Source: Hymenobacter sp. BT188 (lineage in GTDB: Bacteria > Bacteroidota > Bacteroidia > Cytophagales > Hymenobacteraceae). Taken from it: a DNA stretch of 64,000 bases. Positions 58,278 to 64,000 of the stretch are shown here, piece after piece. A model generated the notes under the pieces. It worked only from the letters and a program-made list of their open reading frames with translations, did not search any database and was not told where the DNA came from. The position numbers were made by a program, and so were the translations under genes. The stretch covers positions 1 to 64,000 of the forward strand of contig NZ_JACSCW010000002.1 in NCBI RefSeq assembly GCF_014333585.1, written 5' to 3'. Position 1 is the first letter of the stretch, and each line of letters opens with the position of its first letter.

Positions 58278-59867
58278 TCAGCGGCGCGCTTCCAGCCGAA
58301 ACGTTACGCAGGAGTCGGTGCTGAATAGAACGCGCGTCTGGTAGTACTGTTGCCATGTCGCGCGGGCTTTGGCTCCACAAGTGACCACAACGCGGGGTGG
58401 AATGGCCCACCCTACCTGCCAGGCACCCACCCGTGTGATGCGGTGGCCATATTGCGCTGTAATGGCGGCCATATAAAACTCGGGGCTGTCATTAAAAATC
58501 CCATCGTCGCCCAAGATATACTCGTGCAGGTGGGGAAGCTGCTTGGCCTGTGCCCGCAAATGACGACCGTATAGTAAGGATGAGTTACGCAGGGCCATAT
58601 CAGTGGAGTGACGGATAAGCAGGAGCTGAACGCCGTAAGGCAGGGAAGCCACCAGCAACACAGCCGCTAACCGCGCGGTAGGCGAAGGAGAGCGGCGGTA
58701 ATGAGCCGCCACGGCACGCCCTGTCCATACTAAGCCACCAGCAGCTAGCAAGGCCAGCAAGGGATAAACGGGAGCATCGTACCAGAGAAGCTGGGTTTTG
58801 ACCGTTGATATAACCAGTAGAAATACTACTGCTACGGTGCCTAATACCCGACTTAGCCACCAGCCCCGGCTGTGGCGCGGCATCCACCAACCCATCCCCA
58901 TGCCTATGAGGGCTACTACCAGCCACGCCTGAAACTTGGTTTCGGCCAGCTTACTTAGATACCAATAAAACGGATGGCTATGACCTTCCAGCGCCTCACC
59001 GGCCGGCCCACCTACCTCATACTGCCACACGCCGGCCAGATAGCCGGGCGCAGCCAACTCCCGCACGGTATACCAAGTAATTCCGACGCCTAGAATCAGC
59101 AGAAAAGCCCCCCAGGGGGCAAATTTACGTAGCCGACTCAGCTGCCCCGTCAGCAAAGTAGCCAGAATGATACCCGGCCCGAATAAGAGCCCCGCAATGC
59201 CTTTCGTGAGGACGGCCAGCGCAAAGGCGGCGCCCGTGCCCCAGGCGTGGCGGGGGCGGCCAGTAGCTAAGTAAGCCAGCCAGCTGAGCGTGCCCAGCGT
59301 AGTCCAGAGGGTAAGTAAGGCATCGAAGTCGCCGGTACGCGAGACGTGTAAAGTCACGTAGCCCTGCGTTGTCAGCAGAACCAAGGCGGCAAGCAAGCCC
59401 GCCCGCCAACTGCCCAGCCACCGGCTCCCAGCAAAATATACGACGAGTACCGTAGCCAGAGCCGCCAGCGCGGAAGGCAGCCGGAGGGCAACCTCTGTAG
59501 GACCCAATAGCTTAAAGCTGAGCGCCATCAGCCACGGCGCTAGGGGCGGTTTGCCGTTCCAGAGGTCCGGCTCGCCACGGTGGGTGAGCACCAGCCAGTT
59601 GTTGCTCCGCAGTATCTCAAGGGCATTGAGGCCGGTGCGGGCCTCATCCCATTGTTGAGCAGGTAAGCTGCCTAGCAGCCAGAATAAGGGTAAGGCAGAA
59701 GCTGCCAGCACGAGCAGGACCCGAGCCAGATGGTGCGTAAGGGTGGGAGCGGAGTGGGAGCGTGGCAAAAAGAGAATAGTTAATAGAGTGTTAGTGTTCA
59801 GTTGGAAAGTTGGGGAAAAACCGGCGTTTGAAAATTTTACTGACCTTAAAGATAGTCGCGAGCCCAT
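58278..59867 (-). CDS. GT39-like (ArnT/PMT-type) membrane glycosyltransferase
   Basis: 529 residues if the ATG at 59867 is used. The first 45 residues are atypical, so a TTG near codon 34 (reading PRSHSAPTLTHHLA) could be the true start. After the first helix (VLLVLAASALPLFWLLG) the loop AQQWDEARTGLNALEILRSN has the Asp-Glu of PMT/ArnT enzymes, then WLVLTHRGEPDLWNGKPPLA and WLMALSFKLLGPTEVALRLP, family-typical. About ten further helices and a short C-terminal domain follow. It likely transfers a sugar from a polyprenyl phosphate at the periplasmic face. It is one of three GT-C-like genes in the window. Confidence 0.88.
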   Translation of the reverse strand: MGSRLSLRSVKFSNAGFSPTFQLNTNTLLTILFLPRSHSAPTLTHHLARVLLVLAASALPLFWLLGSLPAQQWDEARTGLNALEILRSNNWLVLTHRGEPDLWNGKPPLAPWLMALSFKLLGPTEVALRLPSALAALATVLVVYFAGSRWLGSWRAGLLAALVLLTTQGYVTLHVSRTGDFDALLTLWTTLGTLSWLAYLATGRPRHAWGTGAAFALAVLTKGIAGLLFGPGIILATLLTGQLSRLRKFAPWGAFLLILGVGITWYTVRELAAPGYLAGVWQYEVGGPAGEALEGHSHPFYWYLSKLAETKFQAWLVVALIGMGMGWWMPRHSRGWWLSRVLGTVAVVFLLVISTVKTQLLWYDAPVYPLLALLAAGGLVWTGRAVAAHYRRSPSPTARLAAVLLVASLPYGVQLLLIRHSTDMALRNSSLLYGRHLRAQAKQLPHLHEYILGDDGIFNDSPEFYMAAITAQYGHRITRVGAWQVGWAIPPRVVVTCGAKARATWQQYYQTRVLFSTDSCVTFRLEARR

Positions 59868-60000
59868 ACAAGCTCTAGTATGGCAATGTAGGCCGTGTAC
59901 TTAGCCTTACTGCGCCATCGTTTTAGCTCAAAATGGGTCAACTCAAGACAAAGATAGGCGAGAGCAAGAGCAGGATAGCGTGCTCTTCTGCCCAAACCCG

Positions 60001-60008
60001 TACTTTTG
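60001..60008 (+). promoter_or_regulatory. -7 promoter element of the fused E1 gene
   Basis: TACTTTTG (TAnnTTTG match) 31 bp before the ATG at 60040, followed by GCCCCC, a short form of the dispersed motif. Confidence 0.6.
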
Positions 60009-60039
60009 GCCCCCGCTATCATTCCCTCCTTGTCCTCTC

Positions 60040-62040
60040 ATGTTAGTAGCTACCCCCGCCCTTCAGTTCGACCGGAAAGAGTATACTCAAGAGGTGCTGC
60101 TGCACCTGTATCAAGGCTTGCTGAAGCCGCGCCTCATTGAGGAAAAAATGCTCATTCTGCTGCGTCAGGGAAAAGTGAGCAAGTGGTTTTCGGGTATTGG
60201 GCAAGAAGCCATTTCGGTGGGCAGTACGCTGGCGCTGGAAGCCGACGAGTATATTCTGCCCCTGCATCGCAACCTGGGCGTGTTTACGGGCCGTAATGTG
60301 CCGCTGGATCAGCTGTTTGCGCAGTGGCAAGGCAAAACTACCGGCTTCACGAAAGGCCGCGACCGGAGCTTTCACTTTGGCACCAATGAGCACCACATTG
60401 TGGGCATGATCAGCCATTTAGGCCCCCAGCTGGCCGTGGCCGATGGTATTGCGCTGGCCGATTTACTCGATAAAAACCCGAAAGTGACGCTGGTATACAG
60501 CGGCGACGGCGGAGCCTCGGAGGGCGACTTTCACGAGGCCCTGAATGTGGCAGCGGTGTGGCAATTGCCAGTCATTTTCATGATTGAAAACAACGGGTAC
60601 GGCCTCAGCACGCCTAGTCGGGAGCAATTTCGGTTTGGCTCGTTCGTGGATAAAGGTCCGGCGTATGGAATGGAAGCGGTGCAGGTAGACGGCAACAACG
60701 TGCTGGCCGTGTACGATACGGTGCGCCGCCTCGCTGAGGATATGCGTCAGAACCCACGGCCGGTGCTGGTAGAGGCGCTGACTTTCCGGATGCGCGGGCA
60801 TGAGGAAGCTTCGGGGACCAAATATGTCCCCCAGGAGCTGTTTGAAGAGTGGACCAAGAAAGATCCAGTTACTACCTACGAGCAGTGGCTGCTACGCGAA
60901 GGCATTCTGGATGAAGAAGCCAAGATGCGCTTCCGCGAAACCATCAAGCGGGAAATAGAGGAAGGCTTGCGCGTGGCGGATGCCGTGCCTATGCCGACGG
61001 CCAACGTAGCGGAGGAAATAGCCGATATGTATCGCCCCTTTGCGGCTCCCGCCCACGAGCCCGCCGAAAATGCCCCCCAGACCGATAAACGTTACGTTGA
61101 CGCCATCAGCGACGCGCTGCGTCAGAGCATGGAGCGCTTTCCTGAGCTAGTGCTCATGGGCCAAGATATTGCCGACTATGGCGGCGTGTTCAAGATAACG
61201 GATGGCTTTGTAGCGCAGTTTGGGAAAGAGCGGGTGCGTAATACGCCGCTCTGCGAGTCAGCCATTCTAGGGGCCGGACTGGGGCTTTCCATTAAGAAGA
61301 AAAAAGCCATGGTGGAAATGCAGTTCGCTGATTTCGTGACCTGTGGCTTCAACCAAATCGTAAATAACCTGGCCAAAAGTCATTACCGCTGGGGCCAGAA
61401 TGCCGATGTGGTGGTGCGGATGCCTACCGGTGCCGGCTCGGCGGCGGGGCCGTTTCACTCCCAAAGCAATGAAGCTTGGTTTGTGCACACGCCAGGCCTG
61501 AAGGTGGTTTTCCCAAGTAACCCTTACGATGCCAAAGGACTGCTGAACGCGGCTATTGAAGACCCAAACCCTATTATGTACTTTGAGCATAAGCTGCTCT
61601 ACCGTTCGGTGAGCGGCCCCGTGCCGGATGAGTATTACACGGTGCCCATCGGAAAGGCCAAATTGGTGCGCGAGGGTGACACGCTCAGTATCATTACCTA
61701 CGGGTTGGGGGTGCATTGGGCTACTCGCCTGGCCGAAGAAATGGACCTCGATGCCGATATCCTTGACCTGCGCACGCTGTTGCCTTGGGACGAAGAAGCC
61801 GTCCGCCAGACGGTAGAAAAAACGGGACGCGTGCTGCTGCTCCACGAAGACACGCTTACGGGTGGTCTGGGAGGCGAAATTGCGGCCTGGATTGCCGAGC
61901 ACTGCTTCGAGCACCTCGACGGCCCTGTGCAGCGCGTGGCTTCCCTGGATACTGCCATTCCGTTTTCGCCGCCGTTGGAGCAAGCTTTCTTGCCGCAGCA
62001 ACGTCTGCGCGAAAGGGTGGAAAGGCTATTAGCGTATTAG
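60040..62040 (+). CDS. Fused 2-oxoacid dehydrogenase E1 (alpha + beta) component
   Basis: 666 residues from the ATG at 60040 (MLVATPALQFDRKEYTQEV); the promoter at 60001 rules out the frame start at 59980. N-terminal half is E1-alpha with the ThDP motif YSGDGGASEGDFHEALNVAA, FMIENNGYGLSTP, and FRMRGHEEASGTKYVP. A ~40-residue linker with Pro/Ala/Glu precedes the E1-beta half: RFPELVLMGQDIADYGGVFK, RNTPLCESAILGAGLGLSI, AVEMQFADF-like text, RMPTGAGSAAGPFHSQSNEA, and DLRTLLPWDEEAV near the end. It decarboxylates a branched-chain or pyruvate-type 2-oxoacid for an E2/E3 complex. E2 and E3 are not in the window. A single-chain E1 is a common form in Bacteroidota. Confidence 0.94.
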   Translation: MLVATPALQFDRKEYTQEVLLHLYQGLLKPRLIEEKMLILLRQGKVSKWFSGIGQEAISVGSTLALEADEYILPLHRNLGVFTGRNVPLDQLFAQWQGKTTGFTKGRDRSFHFGTNEHHIVGMISHLGPQLAVADGIALADLLDKNPKVTLVYSGDGGASEGDFHEALNVAAVWQLPVIFMIENNGYGLSTPSREQFRFGSFVDKGPAYGMEAVQVDGNNVLAVYDTVRRLAEDMRQNPRPVLVEALTFRMRGHEEASGTKYVPQELFEEWTKKDPVTTYEQWLLREGILDEEAKMRFRETIKREIEEGLRVADAVPMPTANVAEEIADMYRPFAAPAHEPAENAPQTDKRYVDAISDALRQSMERFPELVLMGQDIADYGGVFKITDGFVAQFGKERVRNTPLCESAILGAGLGLSIKKKKAMVEMQFADFVTCGFNQIVNNLAKSHYRWGQNADVVVRMPTGAGSAAGPFHSQSNEAWFVHTPGLKVVFPSNPYDAKGLLNAAIEDPNPIMYFEHKLLYRSVSGPVPDEYYTVPIGKAKLVREGDTLSIITYGLGVHWATRLAEEMDLDADILDLRTLLPWDEEAVRQTVEKTGRVLLLHEDTLTGGLGGEIAAWIAEHCFEHLDGPVQRVASLDTAIPFSPPLEQAFLPQQRLRERVERLLAY

Positions 62041-62208
62041 GAAGTAGGTAGCACAACATGTCCATTACATTCTGTGTTGGCGGCCGTGCCACAGCGTAGA
62101 AAGGAGACGTCTGTGGCGTTGGATTAATAATTGAGAGAAGAATTCAGAAGTCCTGCCGAGGCTGGTTGCCCTGGCCGGATGATAGCGAGTATTCTTACGT
62201 ATTTAGCC

Positions 62209-62490
62209 ATGTTCACCCCTAGCTTTCGCTGGCTGTTTGTGCTTGCCGCTCTGGCTTTTGCTACTGCCTGCCGGCCTTATCGCTTGCCCAGCCCAACGGC
62301 TCCGCCCCAGCCCAAAGCCACCACTAATACAGGTGACAACGGCGGCGTAGCGCCGGTTACGGCGTTCAAAGGCCAGCGCAACAGCTATGATAAGAATGGC
62401 TTGTTGAAAAAGAAAAAGTACGAGCGCCGCCGCATTAAGCGTAAAGTGGGGCAGCGAATGCTCTTTGGGCATCCATTACCATTTCAGTAA
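62209..62490 (+). CDS. Small basic lipoprotein
   Basis: 93 residues from the ATG at 62209, chosen over 62131 because MFTPSFRWLFVLAALAFATAC is a lipobox signal peptide (Cys 21). Pro/Thr-rich linker, then a basic tail NSYDKNGLLKKKKYERRRIK. The family is not known to me; short lipoproteins with a Lys/Arg-rich C-terminus (KKKKYERRR) recur in Cytophagales. It lies 168 bp after the E1 gene and 128 bp before the next small secreted-protein gene, whose spacer contains the dispersed motif at 62570. Confidence 0.65.
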   Translation: MFTPSFRWLFVLAALAFATACRPYRLPSPTAPPQPKATTNTGDNGGVAPVTAFKGQRNSYDKNGLLKKKKYERRRIKRKVGQRMLFGHPLPFQ

Positions 62491-62618
62491 ACCGGGCCCA
62501 AATTGCCTGATTAGCGCAACTTTACGTACAGTCAAATACTATTGAAAACTCCTCCCTACTAAAGCATCTGGGGGGCAAATTTATCCGGTTCGACTCTTGA
62601 CCTTTATTCGTTACTCCC

Positions 62619-62954
62619 ATGCGTCTTGCTGTTCTGTTATTCGTTGGGTTTGCGCTTAGCTGCTCCATATCTACCGCTTCAGCCCAGACCGCGGACGCCA
62701 GCCCGGCTCGTCTGCGGGCCGAAAATCGCAAAGCGCTACGCGAGGCTCGCAAGTATAAGTCCGAGTACAAAGAGTCGCATTTGGCCGTTAATCGGGACGA
62801 TCTGCACCGCAGCCAGCCCCGGGCACTCCCGCAGGATGGCAGGGGCCGTCTTCAATTCGACCACACCGGTACCGCGAAAGTAAGCGAACCATCCCGCGTG
62901 AATCTGCGTCTAGGAAAGAAGAAAAAGTATATTCAACCTTCCTCCGAACTATGA
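62619..62954 (+). CDS. Small secreted basic protein
   Basis: 111 residues, ATG at 62619, signal peptide to STASAQ (about 23). The mature part is charged (RLRAENRKALREARKYKSEY, LGKKKKYIQPSSEL) with no domain I know. The end KKKKY parallels the preceding lipoprotein's KKKKY. Its last 4 bases overlap the ytxJ start (ATGA at 62951), so both are likely translated as a pair, which may link it to the bacillithiol system; that link is only positional. Confidence 0.7.
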   Translation: MRLAVLLFVGFALSCSISTASAQTADASPARLRAENRKALREARKYKSEYKESHLAVNRDDLHRSQPRALPQDGRGRLQFDHTGTAKVSEPSRVNLRLGKKKKYIQPSSEL

Positions 62955-63295
62955 TTCCTTGGCAACAGCTTACCCAAGCAGACCAACTGACTGACATCGC
63001 CCGCGAGTCGCACGAGCAGCCGGTTCTTATCTTCAAACACAGCACTACCTGCTCTATCAGTGCGGCGGCGAAAAGCAAGCTGGAGCGCCAGTGGGCCGAT
63101 GCTGGTCTTAGTGACGCTAAAATTTATTACCTGGACTTGCTGCGCTTTCGCCCTATTTCCGGGGCTATCGCCGAAACATTTGGCGTGCGACACGAGTCGC
63201 CTCAGCTACTGCTTATTCAGGATGGCGAGTGTAGCTATAATGCCTCCCACATGGGCATTCGCCTCAATGAGGTGAAAGAGCTGCTCAGCGCCTAA
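62951..63295 (+). CDS. ytxJ: Bacillithiol system redox-active protein YtxJ
   Basis: 114 residues, ATG at 62951 overlapping the previous stop. A thioredoxin-like single domain: VLIFKHSTTCSISAAAKSKL holds the TCSIS motif in which one Cys replaces the CxxC (monothiol), then YYLDLLRFRPISGAIAETFG, VRHESPQLLLIQDGE and a helical end. YtxJ is a putative bacilliredoxin that removes bacillithiol from mixed disulfides; the family occurs in BSH-making bacteria such as Bacillus and Bacteroidota. bshC at 28550 in this window shows that the thiol is made here. A 22-bp-stem terminator follows. Confidence 0.93.
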   Translation: MIPWQQLTQADQLTDIARESHEQPVLIFKHSTTCSISAAAKSKLERQWADAGLSDAKIYYLDLLRFRPISGAIAETFGVRHESPQLLLIQDGECSYNASHMGIRLNEVKELLSA

Positions 63296-63311
63296 GTCTG
63301 AAAGACTTACA

Positions 63312-63360
63312 AAACAGTCGGGCCCGGTGGAAGCAATACTTCCACCGGGCCCGACTGTTT
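63312..63360. terminator. Bidirectional terminator, 22-bp perfect stem
   Basis: AAACAGTCGGGCCCGGTGGA (arm of 22) is exactly inverse-repeated after CAATA, with T/A ends. It separates ytxJ (ends 63295) and the convergent OsmC gene (ends 63373). It does not use the GCCCCCCAG core. Confidence 0.93.
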
Positions 63361-63372
63361 ATGGGAAATATT

Positions 63373-63777
63373 CTACTCGTAAGAGAAGTGAACCTGCTGG
63401 CGAATTTCCGGGTTCAGACTGAGCGCCACGGGGCAAGTACGTGCTGCGTTTTCGAGCACGGTACGGTCTTTCGCCGAAAGCGTAGCGGGCATCCGAAAGT
63501 CAACGTCGATCTGGGCGATGCGGCGTGGGTCGCTGGCCATGTGCTTGGTGACGGAAAAGGTCGTCGACGTCAGGTCGAGGCCGCTGCGGTCGGCCACGAT
63601 TCCCATGATGGTCATCATACAGCTGCCCAGCGCCGTGCTTACTAAGTCGGTTGGTGAAAACCCCTCGCCCCGACCGTGGTTATCCAAGGGAGCATCAGTG
63701 AAAATAACATTGCAGGAAGCGCTGTGCGTGGCTTCGGTGCGTAATTGGCCGGTATACCGGGCGGTGGCGGTGCTCAT
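63373..63777 (-). CDS. OsmC-family peroxiredoxin-like protein
   Basis: 134 residues from the ATG at 63777 (MSTATARYTGQLRTEATH). The frame is open to 63816, but the -7 element at 63814-63821 rules that out. OsmC fold: GEGFSPTDLVSTALGSCMM with the first redox Cys, then the second in ENAARTCPVALSLNPEIRQQ. It reduces organic hydroperoxides, in some species via a thiol cofactor such as bacillithiol, which would fit the adjacent ytxJ. It is convergent with ytxJ across the terminator at 63312. Confidence 0.93.
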   Translation of the reverse strand: MSTATARYTGQLRTEATHSASCNVIFTDAPLDNHGRGEGFSPTDLVSTALGSCMMTIMGIVADRSGLDLTSTTFSVTKHMASDPRRIAQIDVDFRMPATLSAKDRTVLENAARTCPVALSLNPEIRQQVHFSYE

Positions 63778-63813
63778 AGTCAGATAGTCAGGAAGAGTGC
63801 AATACTTTGAGCG

Positions 63814-63821
63814 CAAATTTA
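63814..63821 (-). promoter_or_regulatory. -7 promoter element of the OsmC gene
   Basis: CAAATTTA reads TAAATTTG on the minus strand (TAnnTTTG match), 37 bp upstream of the chosen ATG at 63777. Confidence 0.6.
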
Positions 63822-63884
63822 CGTACTTTCGGTGGGGCCGCTATCAGGGGGCCAATTTCGTTTGAATTTCTCAGTTGTATAGCT

Positions 63885-64000
63885 GTGTTGCTACCCATAC
63901 GACCTCTGTTTTTTTTCGGCATCGCCCTGCTGCTGTTGGGAGCTGGATCGGCGGCCCAGGCCCAGGATGCTACCCCCAACGAGACGCCTTCGTATCGAAA
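63885..64000 (+). CDS. Start of a secreted protein (cut by window edge)
   Basis: From a GTG at 63885 (or TTG at 63888) the frame reads MLPIRPLFFFGIALLLLGAG then SAAQAQ, a clear signal peptide with likely cleavage after AQA, followed by DATPNETPSYR to the window end. No ATG is available, so the start codon is uncertain. The product cannot be named from 30-40 residues. The opposite-strand frame over the same bases is a shadow. Confidence 0.5.
   Translation, partial: MLLPIRPLFFFGIALLLLGAGSAAQAQDATPNETPSYR

Larger units (their letters stand above)
784..62576. repeat. Dispersed A/T-rich-GCCCCCCAG motif family (single copies)
   Basis: Copies of a 9-mer GCCCCCCAG, nearly always with 4-6 A/T bases and then T/A before the first G, are spread over the whole window outside the terminators. 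Full 9-mers, start of GCCCCCC or GGGGGGC: 1233, 5000, 9233, 11895, 12335, 13588, 16538, 17965, 19681, 19859, 24841, 28768, 32341, 33260, 36720, 38847, 41651, 41679, 42014, 44485, 46285, 47142, 52762, 53297, 54526, 57655, 59107, 61072, 62570. About twenty more have the same A/T-then-GCCCCCC part without the AG (for example 784, 1102, 10047, 13483, 20343, 28673, 29806, 30538, 33859, 35661, 46974, 50740, 53442). By eye count; see findings. Confidence 0.85.

Noticed and set aside
61267..62001. 244-codon minus-strand frame under the fused E1 gene
   Set aside because: Shadow of the E1-beta half, which has clear transketolase-family motifs on the plus strand.
784..62576. GCCCCCCAG as a polar Chi or KOPS-like signal
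   Set aside because: Orientation is balanced (15 versus 14 full copies on the plus strand), whereas Chi and KOPS are strongly skewed along a replication arm. A non-polar role fits better, though a full-genome test is needed.
784..62576. GCCCCCCAG copies explained by codon bias or conserved protein motifs
   Set aside because: The copies occur in several reading frames and in intergenic DNA, and the A/T flank is kept, which codon use alone would not give.
1..64000. CRISPR array, prophage, insertion sequence or integron
   Set aside because: No regularly spaced direct repeats, no transposase or integrase frame and no phage structural genes were seen.

Overview
The window looks like a chromosomal segment of a Bacteroidota bacterium of the order Cytophagales, most likely Hymenobacter or a close relative. 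The genus is an inference; the phylum is well supported. The evidence is: TAnnTTTG-type -7 promoter elements, the ribosomal block rpmB / rpmG / DUF4295 / ftsY / rimO, a metalloprotease with a type IX secretion (T9SS) sorting domain, bacillithiol genes (bshC, ytxJ), an SDR-type threonine dehydrogenase, and a folP-cdaA / DUF1599 / BT_3928-type DoxX neighbourhood. I see no rRNA, prophage, transposase, CRISPR array or plasmid functions. There is one tRNA (Asn, GTT). The content is mostly housekeeping and envelope genes, about 60 protein-coding genes on both strands.

Layout. 0-12 kb: small membrane and WG-repeat proteins, secreted M20 amidohydrolase, ATP-grasp enzyme, SDR, a large M4 metalloprotease, OM barrel, TPR, esterase, GAF and clan-A glycosidase genes. 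12-20 kb: a CDF transporter remnant, an APC permease, hemB, rocD and a polytopic DUF6056-like protein. 20-27 kb: rpmB, a secreted aminopeptidase P, rpmG, DUF4295, ftsY, a GT39-like protein and rimO. 27-36 kb: acyltransferase, bshC, formyl-THF cyclo-ligase, GDYXXLXY/DUF2157 pair, mnmD, thioesterase, a frameshifted TonB-domain gene and rlmN. 36-44 kb: BrkB-type membrane protein, lipoprotein, DUF3891, threonine dehydrogenase, patatin, kbl and an antiporter. 44-51 kb: cdaA-folP, DUF1599, DoxX-like, OppB-like permease, aroK and a fatty acid hydroxylase. 51-64 kb: small lipoproteins, tRNA-Asn, 3-hydroxyacyl-CoA dehydrogenase, pheS, three paralogous low-complexity secreted proteins, M16 protease, GT39-like protein, fused 2-oxoacid dehydrogenase E1, ytxJ and OsmC.

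How genes work together. The threonine dehydrogenase and kbl form the two-step threonine-to-glycine route. bshC and ytxJ belong to bacillithiol metabolism. folP and the cyclo-ligase serve folate. rpmB, rpmG, ftsY, rimO, pheS, rlmN, mnmD and tRNA-Asn serve translation and protein targeting.

The most striking signal is at DNA level. An A/T-rich-then-GCCCCCCAG motif is scattered through genes and spacers in both orientations and in several reading frames. As inverted pairs, the same sequence forms the stems of most intrinsic terminators. This is the arrangement seen for DNA uptake sequences in Neisseria and Haemophilus. Also notable are three different dispersed hairpin repeats, a three-gene family of secreted proteins sharing a TDY(W/M)GRPL motif, an internally deleted CDF transporter gene and a frameshifted TonB-domain gene.
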